Of a stretch of DNA of 61,218 nucleotides, positions 17,652 to 25,529 are shown in pieces (within the stretch, counting starts at the first letter, position 1; each line of letters begins with the position of its first letter). A model generated the notes under the pieces. It worked only from the letters and a program-made list of their open reading frames with translations, did no database searches and was not told the origin of the DNA. Source of the DNA: Clostridia bacterium (lineage in GTDB: Bacteria; Bacillota; Clostridia; Oscillospirales; Acutalibacteraceae); assembly GCA_017516965.1 (NCBI GenBank), contig JAFXAP010000011.1, positions 1-61,218 on the forward strand. Direction: 5' to 3'. Made by a program: the position numbers and the translations under genes.

Positions 17652-18071
17652 TCACCTTTCCACAGATATTTCACGACTTGTTTCATCAAGGCGTTTAATG
17701 GTTACTTTTATAACGTTTTCGGGAAGGGCAGATTCAATATTTTCGCTCCATTCAACCGCCAACACGCCACCCGATTCCATATATTCAAAGTAACCGGTGG
17801 TGTATAGGTCGTCCCAACCGCTGACACGATACATATCAAAATGGTAAAGGTCAAGTCTTCCGCCTATATATTCGTTAATTATAGCAAATGTTGGGGAAGA
17901 TACTTCACCCTTATAACCTAAACCCTCAGCAAGACCCGTTACAAAACAGGTTTTTCCTTGTCCTAAATCACCGTAAAAGGCAATTACCTCGCCACCTTGC
18001 AGGGTTGCCGCTAAATCCCCGGCAAATTTTCTTGTCTCTGCAGGAGAATTGGTAATAACAGTGGTATTCAA
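17652..18071 (-). CDS. tsaE: tRNA threonylcarbamoyladenosine biosynthesis ATPase TsaE
   Basis: Small P-loop ATPase required for turnover of the TsaBD complex in t6A synthesis. Walker A is GDLGQGKT at residues 34-41, followed by SPTFAIINEY and the LYHFDMYR motif; the C-terminal AVEWSENIE also matches TsaE. At 139 aa it is a normal length. It is the first gene of the tsaE-tsaB-rpiB-upp operon, divergent from the hydrolase at 18205. Confidence 0.95.
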   Translation of the reverse strand: MNTTVITNSPAETRKFAGDLAATLQGGEVIAFYGDLGQGKTCFVTGLAEGLGYKGEVSSPTFAIINEYIGGRLDLYHFDMYRVSGWDDLYTTGYFEYMESGGVLAVEWSENIESALPENVIKVTIKRLDETSREISVER

Positions 18072-18106
18072 TTTAAAAATTCTCCCTTCAAGGCATTATA
18101 TATAAA

Positions 18107-18135
18107 ATATTATCATAATAATATTTGACTGTCAA
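18107..18135 (-). promoter_or_regulatory. Possible promoter of the tsaE operon
   Basis: On the minus strand TTGACA (18135-18130) is followed after 17 bases by TAATAT (18112-18107), a 4/6 match to the -10 consensus, 35 bases before tsaE. The whole gap to 18205 is very A/T-rich, so other -10 choices exist. Confidence 0.4.
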
Positions 18136-18204
18136 TCAAATAAATTTTAAAAATACGTTTATTATATTTGATTTTTGTGGTATTATATCGTTAGAGGTGT
18201 TTTT

Positions 18205-19119
18205 ATGACTTGGATTTTGCTAATAATTTTTATACTTGCTGTTTTGTTTGTTGTTGGCATGTATTGGGCTTTTGACACCGCTTTTATAAGGAAAAAGCAT
18301 CGACTTTTTACTGTTGATACAGGTCCTTTGGCTGAATATAAAGACGTTTTAAACAAGGGGCTCAATTTTGTTAATTCTTTAGAAAGTGAAAGAGTATATA
18401 TTAAAAGTTTTGATGGGCTAAGCCTTGCCGCCAGTTATTATAACAATAATTCAGATACCACAATTTTACTTTTTCACGGCTATCGTTCTGACGGAAAATT
18501 TGATTTTGCATGCGCTGTTAAATATTATTTGGAAATGGGCCTCAACATTTTGATAGTAGATCAACGCGCTAACGGTGAAAGTGAGGGAATACTTACCACC
18601 TTTGGTATAAAAGAGCGCCGTGATGTTGTTAGTTGGGCGCAGTTTATAAATGAAAAATATGCGCCTCAAAATCTCTTTTTAAGCGGTGTTTCTATGGGGG
18701 CTACAACAGTTTTGATGGCATCAAACCTCGATTTGCCCAAAAACGTCAGGGGTATTATTGCCGATTGTGGTTTCACCTCTGCGACTGATATCATTAAAAA
18801 GGTTGCAAAACAAGCATTTAAGATAAATGCTACGCCTATAATACCTATTTTGAATTTAATATGTAAAATTTTAGGCAATTTTAGTCTTTATGAAACAACC
18901 ACTGTAAAGGCGCTATCGGAATCTGATATACCTGTATTTTTTATTCACGGCAGGTGTGATGGGTTCGTACCCTGTGAAATGAGTGAAATTTCATACAGGG
19001 CTGCACGTGCCGAAAAACACATATGCATTGTTGATAATGCTGACCACGGACTAAGCTTTTTGGTTGATAGTGATAACATAAAAAAGCAAATTTTAGAATT
19101 CGTAAATCAACATTGTTAA
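18205..19119 (+). CDS. Membrane-anchored alpha/beta hydrolase
   Basis: A 304-aa hydrolase of unknown substrate. One N-terminal membrane helix (residues ~2-20) precedes an alpha/beta hydrolase domain. The oxyanion region is LLFHGYRSDGK, the nucleophile elbow is SGVSMGATT (Ser near residue 163), the acid lies in FFIHGRCDGFVP, and the His is in NADHGLSF. It resembles the BEM46/YjfP-like clostridial hydrolases. I chose ATG 18205 with AGAGGTG in front; a longer frame from 18175 lacks a site. The hydrolase faces either side of the membrane; topology is not clear. Confidence 0.82.
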   Translation: MTWILLIIFILAVLFVVGMYWAFDTAFIRKKHRLFTVDTGPLAEYKDVLNKGLNFVNSLESERVYIKSFDGLSLAASYYNNNSDTTILLFHGYRSDGKFDFACAVKYYLEMGLNILIVDQRANGESEGILTTFGIKERRDVVSWAQFINEKYAPQNLFLSGVSMGATTVLMASNLDLPKNVRGIIADCGFTSATDIIKKVAKQAFKINATPIIPILNLICKILGNFSLYETTTVKALSESDIPVFFIHGRCDGFVPCEMSEISYRAARAEKHICIVDNADHGLSFLVDSDNIKKQILEFVNQHC

Positions 19120-19189
19120 TATTTTGTTCAAAAAATGTTGAGATTTTTAGAATTTTGTGTTATTATGTTATATTATAAGAGGTGATTTG

Positions 19190-20020
19190 ATGAGACCAGA
19201 CGGAAAAAGAGTAAAAAACGCCGACCCAATGTATACAGTTGCTGCCTACATTATGGATAAGCGTGTGGATTCAATGAATATGATAACCATTGATATTCCT
19301 ATTGACCCTATAAAAGAATATATTAACGAAAAGCGACGCGAAGGCATAAATATCAGCCATATGTCTGTTGTGCTCGCGGCATATGTTCGTACTATTAAAG
19401 AGTTTCCCGAACTTAACCGCTTTGTTGTTAATAAAAAGATTTACCAAAGAAATGAACTTGCTGTTGGTATGGTTGTTTTAAAACCGGGCGATATGGGCCA
19501 CGGTACAATGTCAAAAATGTATTTTGATGAAAACAACACTATATTTGAGGTTAACGATATTGTTAACAAATATGTTGAAGAAAATCGTGAAGCCCCTGAA
19601 AACAACGGAACTGAAAAGATAATCAAATTCTTGCTTAGCGTTCCGGGCGTTTTGCCGTTGGGTGTAGGTCTATTTAAATGGATGGACAAACACGGCTTGT
19701 TGCCTAAGTTTATTATTGATATGTCACCGTTCCATATGAGCTGCGGTATTACAAACCTTGCATCTATCAGAACAAATCATATCTATCATCACTGTTATGA
19801 GTTTGGTACCACAAGCGTATTTTTGGCAATGGGTAACACACGCGAGGTTCCAAAGCGAAAGGGTGAAAACATTATATTTGAAAAATGTATGCCAATAGGC
19901 GTTACTATGGATGAACGTATCGCATCGGGAAGTTATTTTGCAATTGCTTTCCGTAAAATGCGTACCTTTTTGCGCAACCCTCGTTTGCTTGAAGTGCCAC
20001 CCACCGATGAAAAAGAATAA
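19190..20020 (+). CDS. Chloramphenicol acetyltransferase/E2-fold protein lacking the catalytic His
   Basis: A 276-aa protein with the 2-oxoacid dehydrogenase acyltransferase (CAT-like) fold. The N-terminal segment (MYTVAAYIMDKRVDSMNMIT), the ISHMSVVLAAYVRTI helix and a C-terminal MGVTMDERIASGSYFAIAF-like stretch (near residue 240) align with E2 and CAT proteins. In active members the latter reads HHxxxDG or DHRxxDG; here it is DERIASG, so the catalytic His is Glu and the Asp is Ser. No lipoyl or E3-binding domain is present. It is probably not a classical acyltransferase. ATG 19190 has AGAGGTG. No dehydrogenase genes are nearby, and the function is unknown. Confidence 0.72.
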   Translation: MRPDGKRVKNADPMYTVAAYIMDKRVDSMNMITIDIPIDPIKEYINEKRREGINISHMSVVLAAYVRTIKEFPELNRFVVNKKIYQRNELAVGMVVLKPGDMGHGTMSKMYFDENNTIFEVNDIVNKYVEENREAPENNGTEKIIKFLLSVPGVLPLGVGLFKWMDKHGLLPKFIIDMSPFHMSCGITNLASIRTNHIYHHCYEFGTTSVFLAMGNTREVPKRKGENIIFEKCMPIGVTMDERIASGSYFAIAFRKMRTFLRNPRLLEVPPTDEKE

Positions 20021-20047
20021 TAAGTTTTAAATTTATAAAAATATATC

Positions 20048-20076
20048 TTGATTTTAATACATACTTGATATAAAAT
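20048..20076 (+). promoter_or_regulatory. Promoter of the aldolase gene
   Basis: TTGATT at 20048-20053 and TAAAAT at 20071-20076 are spaced 17 bases, 34 bases before the aldolase ATG. Confidence 0.6.
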
Positions 20077-20110
20077 ATATTGGTAAATTTTTAACACGGA
20101 GGATATAAAA

Positions 20111-20974
20111 ATGTTAGTATCAGCAAAAGAAATGCTTACCAAAGCAAAGGCAGGTAAATATGCCGTAGGTCAGTTCAACATTAACAACCTTGAATGGACC
20201 AAGGCAATTCTTCTTACCGCGCAGGAGCAGAACTCACCTGTAATTCTTGGTGTTTCTGAGGGCGCAGGTAAATATATGTGCGGTTTCAAGACCGTTGCAG
20301 ATATGGTTAAGGCTATGATTGATGAGCTTGGCATTACTGTTCCTGTAGCGCTTCACCTTGACCACGGTAGCTATGAAGGCGCTAAAAAGTGCATTGAAGC
20401 AGGTTTTTCATCAGTTATGTTTGACGGTTCACACTATCCTATCGAAGAAAACATTGAAAAAACCAAAGAATTGGTTGCTACCTGTGATAAGCTTGGTCTT
20501 TCACTCGAAGCAGAGGTTGGTTCAATCGGCGGTGAAGAAGACGGCGTTGTAGGCGCAGGTGAATGCGCTGACCCTAATGAATGCAAAATGATTGCCGACC
20601 TTGGCATCACAATGCTCGCTGCAGGTATTGGTAATATTCACGGTAAATACCCTGAAAATTGGGCAGGTCTTAGCTTTGACACACTTGACGCTATTCAGCA
20701 GCTTACAGGCGATATGCCACTCGTTCTTCACGGCGGTACAGGCATTCCTGCAGAAATGATTCAAAAGGCAATTTCTTTGGGCGTTTCAAAAATCAACGTT
20801 AACACCGAGTGCCAACTTGCATTTGCTGATGCAACACGTAAATATATTGAAGAGGGTAAAGACCTTCAGGGTAAAGGCTTTGACCCACGTAAGCTCTTAG
20901 CCCCAGGTTTTGAGGCTATTAAGGCTACTGTTAAAGAAAAGATGGAACTTTTCGGTTCAGTTGGCAAGGCTTAA
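20111..20974 (+). CDS. fba: Fructose-bisphosphate aldolase, class II
   Basis: Zinc-dependent cleavage of fructose 1,6-bisphosphate in glycolysis and the reverse in gluconeogenesis. The 287-aa protein has the zinc motif LHLDHGS near residue 80, the MFDGSHYP strand, the phosphate-binding VLHGGTGIP and NVNTECQLAF. CACGGAGGA precedes the ATG. It uses codons typical of a highly expressed gene and stands alone between its own promoter and terminator. Tagatose-bisphosphate aldolase is a less likely alternative since no tagatose genes are near. Confidence 0.95.
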   Translation: MLVSAKEMLTKAKAGKYAVGQFNINNLEWTKAILLTAQEQNSPVILGVSEGAGKYMCGFKTVADMVKAMIDELGITVPVALHLDHGSYEGAKKCIEAGFSSVMFDGSHYPIEENIEKTKELVATCDKLGLSLEAEVGSIGGEEDGVVGAGECADPNECKMIADLGITMLAAGIGNIHGKYPENWAGLSFDTLDAIQQLTGDMPLVLHGGTGIPAEMIQKAISLGVSKINVNTECQLAFADATRKYIEEGKDLQGKGFDPRKLLAPGFEAIKATVKEKMELFGSVGKA

Positions 20975-20994
20975 TTATTGAATATGAATTTTTT

Positions 20995-21027
20995 AAAAGC
21001 ACACTTCTATTTGAAGTGTGCTTTTGC
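20995..21027 (+). terminator. Rho-independent terminator after fba
   Basis: AAAAGCACACTTC and GAAGTGTGCTTTT form a perfect 13-bp stem with loop TATTT. Confidence 0.92.
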
Positions 21028-21045
21028 TATACGCGTTAAATTTAA

Positions 21046-21190
21046 AATTGAAAGTTGAAAATGGAAAATTACGGTGTTTTCGCTTTGCGAAAACTAATTT
21101 ATAAAAACGGATTGCCACACCGCTCACGCGGTTCGCAATGACAGAGGTCCGTATATAATGTAGGGAACGACCTGTGTTTCGTTACATTTT
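21046..21190. repeat. Degenerate palindromic intergenic repeat (REP/MITE-like)
   Basis: Three hairpins stand in a row in non-coding DNA: a perfect GTTTTCGC/GCGAAAAC stem (21076-21094), an imperfect one running ATTGCCACACCGC to GCGGTTCGCAAT (21111-21139), and a decayed one running TGTAGGGAACGA to TCGTTACA (21159-21186). I recognise the ATTGCCAC...CGCAATGACAGAGG and GTAGGGAACGAC words as frequent dispersed intergenic sequences in clostridial genomes. This copy looks eroded. There is no coding sequence. Confidence 0.55.
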
Positions 21191-21202
21191 CGCTATAAAA
21201 CA

Positions 21203-21234
21203 AAATAACCGCGTCAATTTGACGCGGTTATTTA
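21203..21234 (-). terminator. Terminator of the rsmD-coaD operon
   Basis: AATAACCGCGTC and GACGCGGTTATT form a 12-bp stem around AATTT. On the minus strand it is followed by TTTTG. It lies 24 bases past the coiled-coil gene. Confidence 0.85.
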
Positions 21235-21257
21235 AGTGTTTGCAATAAAAATTTAAA

Positions 21258-21713
21258 TTATTTTGCAGCAGGTGTTTGCTGTTTGAGTGCTGCGCGTGTT
21301 TTGCGGATTTCACCCAAGTTTGCGGTGAGACCTTCATCAGCGCGACGCATAATATCATCAACAAAATCCTGAGCTGCGCGGCGCATTTCTTTTGATTTGC
21401 CCTGTGCGTTAGAAATAATTTCAGCAGCCTTTTCCTGAGCCATTTTAACTATTTCTTCTTGCGCTACGATTGCCTGTGCCTTTTCTTCGGCAGAGCGGAT
21501 AATGCCGTCAGCCTCACGTTTAGCAGTTGTGATAATATCTGCGCGGTCAGCAACAATGCCGCGAGCCTGTTTGATTTCGCTTGGAATGTTAAGACGAATA
21601 TCGTCAATAATAGCGCGAAGCTTTTCAACATCTACCAAAGTTCTTTTACCGGGCATTTTAATACCGCCGTCAAGTACCTCATCAAACTGTTCAAGTAATT
21701 CGTCAAGTGTCAT
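21258..21713 (-). CDS. Coiled-coil protein linked to coaD (ATP synthase b-like heptads)
   Basis: A 151-aa hydrophilic protein with long helical heptads from residue ~45 to 140 (READGIIRSAEEKAQAIVAQ and repeated Ala/Glu/Arg patterns). These resemble the DivIVA or ATP synthase subunit b stalk, but there is no membrane segment. The short N-terminus (MTLDELLEQFDEVLDGG) is conserved in clostridial homologues as I recall them. It follows coaD in the same operon, 36 bases away, with CGGAGGA before the ATG. A role in septum or envelope organisation is possible but not shown; I assign no function. Confidence 0.75.
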   Translation of the reverse strand: MTLDELLEQFDEVLDGGIKMPGKRTLVDVEKLRAIIDDIRLNIPSEIKQARGIVADRADIITTAKREADGIIRSAEEKAQAIVAQEEIVKMAQEKAAEIISNAQGKSKEMRRAAQDFVDDIMRRADEGLTANLGEIRKTRAALKQQTPAAK

Positions 21714-21749
21714 TTTAATTCATCCTCCGTTAAGAAATTGATTATTTAG

Positions 21750-22241
21750 TTAATTTTGTGATGATATTCTTTTTAAAACATCATCATAGATAACCTCGGG
21801 AAGAAAATCACTGACATCTCCACCCATACCGGCTATCTGTTTTACCATACTGGAACTCAAATACATATTTTGAGCGCTAGTGGTAAGAAACAGGGTTTCT
21901 ACGTTGGGGTTAAGTTTTTTATTGGTAAGTGCCATCTGAAATTCATATTCAAAATCAGACATAGCACGTAAACCCTTAATAATTGCGCAGGCGTTTTGCT
22001 TTGCGGCATATTCAGCAAGTAAGCCGTCATACACGTCAACCTGCACGTTGGGCAAATTGCTTACACACTTTTCTATCATTTCTTTGCGCTTTGCGGGGGA
22101 AAAGGTGTAATGCTTTTTATCGTTGTTCATTACAACAACAATCAGCTTATCAAACATTGCAGCAGCACGGGTAATGATATCAAGATGACCCATAGTAATC
22201 GGGTCAAAACTACCGGGGCATACGGCAATTCGTTCACTCAT
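21750..22241 (-). CDS. coaD: Phosphopantetheine adenylyltransferase
   Basis: Fourth step of coenzyme A synthesis: transfers AMP from ATP to 4'-phosphopantetheine. The 163-aa protein has the nucleotidyltransferase signature PGSFDPITMGHLDII (TxGH, His19) and KGLRAMSDFEYEFQMALTN. The C-terminal YLSSSMVKQIAGMGGDVS matches the ISSTxVRE-type motif, here with Met-Val-Lys. Its start overlaps the rsmD end by 8 bases, the common rsmD-coaD pairing. Confidence 0.97.
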   Translation of the reverse strand: MSERIAVCPGSFDPITMGHLDIITRAAAMFDKLIVVVMNNDKKHYTFSPAKRKEMIEKCVSNLPNVQVDVYDGLLAEYAAKQNACAIIKGLRAMSDFEYEFQMALTNKKLNPNVETLFLTTSAQNMYLSSSMVKQIAGMGGDVSDFLPEVIYDDVLKRISSQN

Positions 22242-22788
22242 TATCAGTCACATCCTTTTTGTAGACTGTTATCAAGGTTTTACCATATCTGTAAACCTTT
22301 GTGACTATAAAACAGTCGATTTTTTCAGGCATTTTAAGTTCGGTTGGATGCTCACAAAAAATTTTACCGTAATCACTCATAAGAGGAATTGTTTTTTTGA
22401 CTGCATCTTCAAGTAATCCTGCTTTATATGGAGGGTCAAGAAAAGCAATATCAAATTGTTGTGTGCATCGCAAAGCAAATGTAGCATAATCGCTCTTGTG
22501 TACTGTGGACTTGTCCACAAGACCTGTGTTTTCAAGGTTTTGCTTTACCGCTTTAAGTGAAGCATCATTACAGTCGACAAATACAGCGCTTTGCGCACCA
22601 CGGCTTAAAGCCTCGATGCCAAGTTGTCCGCAACCTGCGAATAAATCGAGAATGCGTCTGCCCTCAATATCAAACTGAATTGAACTAAAGAGCGCTTCTT
22701 TTACCTTTTCGCCTGTAGGGCGCACAATATCATTACCTGAAACGGTAACCAATCTTTTGCCACGGGCAATGCCGGTAATAACTCGCAT
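22234..22788 (-). CDS. rsmD: 16S rRNA (guanine966-N2)-methyltransferase RsmD
   Basis: Methylates G966 of 16S rRNA in the 30S subunit. The 184-aa Rossmann methyltransferase starts MRVITGIARGKRL, with the SAM-binding ILDLFAGCGQLGIEALSRGA and the catalytic FLDPPYKAG. I chose the ATG at 22788 with GAGG upstream; the frame extends to 22839 but the extra residues do not match the family. It is the first gene of rsmD-coaD-coiled coil. Confidence 0.95.
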   Translation of the reverse strand: MRVITGIARGKRLVTVSGNDIVRPTGEKVKEALFSSIQFDIEGRRILDLFAGCGQLGIEALSRGAQSAVFVDCNDASLKAVKQNLENTGLVDKSTVHKSDYATFALRCTQQFDIAFLDPPYKAGLLEDAVKKTIPLMSDYGKIFCEHPTELKMPEKIDCFIVTKVYRYGKTLITVYKKDVTDNE

Positions 22789-22843
22789 TAAAGAAACCTC
22801 ACAGTCAAATGCATACAATGTTTGCACATAAAATACCAAGCAT

Positions 22844-22873
22844 ATTATCGCACTAAATGGGGTGGTTTGTCAA
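22844..22873 (-). promoter_or_regulatory. Promoter of the rsmD operon
   Basis: On the minus strand TTGACA (22873-22868) is followed by GATAAT (22849-22844) after 18 bases, about 56 bases before the rsmD ATG. Confidence 0.6.
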
Positions 22874-22892
22874 CAGTTAATTTTGAATTGTG

Positions 22893-22921
22893 TTGTTTTT
22901 TTATTATTGAAAGTATATAAT
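22893..22921 (+). promoter_or_regulatory. Promoter of the small lipoprotein gene
   Basis: TTGTTT at 22893-22898 and TATAAT at 22916-22921 are 17 bases apart. It is divergent from the rsmD promoter in the same 200-base gap. Confidence 0.6.
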
Positions 22922-22994
22922 TGTATATAAATTTTAAAACGTATGCAACCTTTTCTGTTGTTTGGAAGTATTAAGGGTGAAAGGGGAGTTTATT

Positions 22995-23399
22995 ATGAAA
23001 AAAATATTGTGTTTGTTTATTACAGCTATACTTACGGTTTCGCTTTGTGGATGCAGTTATGTAAATTATGAAAAACAAAATTTCAGCCAAAAGGTAACCA
23101 TTGTTAAAATGCCATCGCCTCCTAAATGCAAAACAACCGATAGCACCACGGTGGTTAATGATGTAATTGCTGTTTTAAGTGATATTGAAAAAACGTCTGT
23201 TGAAGAAGGCAAAATAAACGGCGGTTGGAATATAATGGTAAAACTTAATATTGATAAGAAAGAATTAGTCTATACAATAGGCAGTGTCTTTACCGATTCC
23301 GACGGCAGACAATACAAAGTGAGTAATTATGAAGAAATCGAGGACAAATTGACCAAAATATATAATGAACTGGATGTTGTTGAGGTTGATTATCCATAA
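22995..23399 (+). CDS. Small predicted lipoprotein of unknown function
   Basis: A 134-aa exported protein with a lipoprotein signal (MKKILCLFITAILTVSLCGC; the lipidated Cys is near residue 20 in LCGC). The mature part is ~110 residues with no domain I recognise: an N-terminal TTDSTTVVNDVIAVLSDIEK helix, then beta strands (GGWNIMVKLNIDKKELVYTIG). ATG 22995 follows AAGGGGAG; the upstream in-frame ATG at 22962 would hide the signal peptide. It is monocistronic, between its own promoter and that of rplS. Confidence 0.75.
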   Translation: MKKILCLFITAILTVSLCGCSYVNYEKQNFSQKVTIVKMPSPPKCKTTDSTTVVNDVIAVLSDIEKTSVEEGKINGGWNIMVKLNIDKKELVYTIGSVFTDSDGRQYKVSNYEEIEDKLTKIYNELDVVEVDYP

Positions 23400-23423
23400 A
23401 TAATAGATTTTGTAAAAAAATGC

Positions 23424-23452
23424 TTGATTTTTGAAAAGAGTTGTGGTAATAT
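23424..23452 (+). promoter_or_regulatory. Extended -10 promoter of the rplS operon
   Basis: TTGATT at 23424-23429 and TAATAT at 23447-23452 are spaced 17 bases, with TGG just before the -10 (extended -10 element). Transcription from here leaves a ~120-base leader before rplS. Confidence 0.7.
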
Positions 23453-23459
23453 ATTTGAG

Positions 23460-23580
23460 CATTTGATTTCACCTTGCCTTAAAAGGTGGGTTTAGTGCCG
23501 AAAAATCGACATTGAAGCGGATGGTCCTCTGTTACAAAATGTTTCACGAACGTCTGAAAAAATTTAAGGAGGAAAATTTG
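23460..23580 (+). ncRNA. Structured leader of rplS, candidate ribosomal protein L19 leader
   Basis: About 120 bases lie between the promoter and rplS, with no convincing ORF. A CACCTT/AAGGTG hairpin (23470-23488) is followed by G/A-rich single-stranded segments and the rplS ribosome binding site AAGGAGG. Autoregulatory L19 leaders are known upstream of rplS in Firmicutes. Position and length fit, but I cannot match the conserved core by eye. Confidence 0.4.
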
Positions 23581-23925
23581 ATGGATGCAGTAAAAGAGTT
23601 AGTTGCTTCTCAGCTTAAAGCCGATGCTCCCGAGATTTTAATTGGTAGCACTGTTAAGGTTCACGTTAGAATCAAAGAAGGCGAGAAGGAAAGAATTCAG
23701 ATCTTTGAGGGTACTGTAATTGCTAAAAACAACAGCGGTATCTCTGAAACCTTTACAGTTCGCCGTGTATCATACGGTGTAGGTGTTGAGCGTGTATTCC
23801 CCGTTCATTCACCAATTGTTGCTAAGGTTGAGCTTGTTCGTAAAGGTCGAGTTCGTCGTGCAAAACTTTACTATTTGCGTGATCGCGTTGGTAAAGCAGC
23901 AAAGGTTAAGGAACTTATCGGTTAA
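23581..23925 (+). CDS. rplS: 50S ribosomal protein L19
   Basis: Large-subunit protein at the 30S-50S interface. The 114-aa protein has the family core [39 protein letters not shown] and the basic C-terminus [24 protein letters not shown] 23581 is preceded by AAGGAGG; the longer frame from 23512 runs through the leader and is rejected. It is the first gene of rplS-lepB-rbgA-rnhB-yraN, an order common in Firmicutes. Confidence 0.98.
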   Translation: MDAVKELVASQLKADAPEILIGSTVKVHVRIKEGEKERIQIFEGTVIAKNNSGISETFTVRRVSYGVGVERVFPVHSPIVAKVELVRKGRVRRAKLYYLRDRVGKAAKVKELIG

Positions 23926-23941
23926 TTTGACTTTAAAGAGT

Positions 23942-23974
23942 GGGGGACGGGGCAAAGGCCTTGTCCCCTTTGCT
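23942..23974 (+). terminator. Weak hairpin between rplS and lepB
   Basis: Two mutually exclusive pairings are possible, GGGGAC with GTCCCC and GCAAAGG with CCTTTGC. There is no T-run, so it is more likely an attenuating or RNA-processing hairpin than a full terminator. Confidence 0.35.
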
Positions 23975-24003
23975 GTATAAATTGCTTGAATGGTGGTGTG
24001 GTT

Positions 24004-24675
24004 ATGAGTGAAGAAAAACAACAGTTTAATGATTTGGGTGAAGAAAATATAACTGAAACCGAAAATCAAAATGATGCGGTTTTGCAAGAAACTGATATCA
24101 AGGAAACGTCAGAGAAAAACGGCGAGTCATTAAAAGACTTTGTGTTTGATTGGATTGAGGTTTTGGTTCATGCAATTATTGTGGTTGTTATTTGTTTTAG
24201 TTTTATATTCAGAATTGCCACAATTGATGGACCTTCGATGATGAATACACTCATTGATGGGGAAAGGGTTATTATTACAAACCTTTTTTATGAGCCGAAG
24301 GCGGGTGACATTGTTGTTATTTCGCGTAATAAGGAAAACAGTACGCAAACAATGAATGCCAGTAATACACCCATTATTAAGCGAATAATTGCTACCGAAG
24401 GTCAAACAGTAAATATAGATTTTGACGCAGGAATTGTTTATGTTGATGGCGTGGCTTTAGATGAGCCATATACAAGAACTCCAACCAACCGATTTTATGA
24501 CATTAAGTTTCCTGTAACTGTTGATGAGGGTTGCGTATTTGTTCTTGGTGATAACCGTAAGGATTCTATCGACAGCAGAGATTCAAGCATTGGTATGATT
24601 GATACACGATATATTTTAGGACACGCAGTTTTCAGGGTGTTCCCTTTAAACAAGATGGGTAAAATTGATGAATAA
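24004..24675 (+). CDS. lepB: Signal peptidase I
   Basis: Membrane protease that removes signal peptides from exported proteins, such as the LRR protein and the 2-517 product. The 223-aa protein has an acidic N-terminal cytoplasmic tail, one membrane helix (residues ~45-70), the catalytic Ser78 in GPSMMNTL and Lys126 in PIIKRIIA, and the S26 boxes FVLGDNRKDSIDSRDSS. ATG 24004 is used; a longer frame from 23986 has no better site. It overlaps rbgA by 8 bases. Confidence 0.96.
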   Translation: MSEEKQQFNDLGEENITETENQNDAVLQETDIKETSEKNGESLKDFVFDWIEVLVHAIIVVVICFSFIFRIATIDGPSMMNTLIDGERVIITNLFYEPKAGDIVVISRNKENSTQTMNASNTPIIKRIIATEGQTVNIDFDAGIVYVDGVALDEPYTRTPTNRFYDIKFPVTVDEGCVFVLGDNRKDSIDSRDSSIGMIDTRYILGHAVFRVFPLNKMGKIDE

Positions 24676-25528
24676 CAATACACAAACAATTCAATGGTTT
24701 CCGGGTCATATGGCAAAAACACGCCGTAAAATCGGTGAGCAGTTAAAGTTAATCGATGCTGTTGCAGAGATTGTTGATGCGAGAATACCCGTAAGCAGTC
24801 GTAATCCCGAACTTAAGGAAATAATAGGCGACAAGCCACATTTAATATTATTAAACAAATGTGATATGGCTGATGAATCAGCTACAAAAAAATGGATTGA
24901 TTTTTATAAATCGCAGGGTATATATGCAATTCCTGTTGACTGCAAAAACGGCAAAGGCATAAACGCATTTAAAGATACGGTAAAAACCGTTTTAGCCGAC
25001 AAATTAGAGGCATATCGCGCCAAAGGAATGGTCGGAAAACCACTTCGTGTTATGGTGGTAGGAATTCCTAACGTTGGCAAATCATCTTTTATTAACCGTA
25101 TTGCAGGCGGCGGTCGCGCCAAGGTTGAAAACCGCCCCGGTGTTACACGTGGCAACCAATGGTTTACAATTGATAAAGAACTTGAGCTTTTAGATACCCC
25201 AGGTGTCCTTTGGCCCAAATTTGAGGACAACACAGTAGGTGAGCATTTAGGGTTTACCGGTGCAGTTACCGATAGAATTATGGACACAGAACTATTGGCA
25301 ATGCGTTTGCTTGAAATTCTTATTCCGTTATATCCGGAACTATTGAATGAACGCTACAAAATAACAGAGTTTCCTGAAGATAGTTATGACGCGCTTTGCC
25401 TTTTGGGTAAAAAGCGCGGTATGATGATACGCGGTGGCGAAACCGATACTGAACGTGCAGCCGCAATGTTGCTTGAAGAATTCCGTAACTGTAAAATTGG
25501 TAAAATAACGCTTGAAAGGGTTGAATAA
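24668..25528 (+). CDS. rbgA: Ribosome biogenesis GTPase RbgA (YlqF)
   Basis: Circularly permuted GTPase required for late 50S assembly. The 286-aa protein shows the permuted motif order: G4 LNKCD (~residue 60), then G1 GIPNVGKSS (~137), G2 in RPGVTRGNQ and G3 DTPG. The N-terminal IQWFPGHMAKTRR is diagnostic of YlqF. ATG 24668 lies inside the lepB end; the TTG one codon earlier is an alternative. Confidence 0.96.
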   Translation: MNNNTQTIQWFPGHMAKTRRKIGEQLKLIDAVAEIVDARIPVSSRNPELKEIIGDKPHLILLNKCDMADESATKKWIDFYKSQGIYAIPVDCKNGKGINAFKDTVKTVLADKLEAYRAKGMVGKPLRVMVVGIPNVGKSSFINRIAGGGRAKVENRPGVTRGNQWFTIDKELELLDTPGVLWPKFEDNTVGEHLGFTGAVTDRIMDTELLAMRLLEILIPLYPELLNERYKITEFPEDSYDALCLLGKKRGMMIRGGETDTERAAAMLLEEFRNCKIGKITLERVE

Positions 25529-25529
25529 A

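Noticed and set aside
17290-17793. 167-aa open frame on the plus strand over tsaB/tsaE
   Set aside because: It is antisense to two well-recognised genes, with no ribosome binding site and low-complexity composition.
24904-25287. 127-aa open frame antisense to rbgA
   Set aside because: The sense strand encodes a clear RbgA; the antisense product has no recognisable motif.
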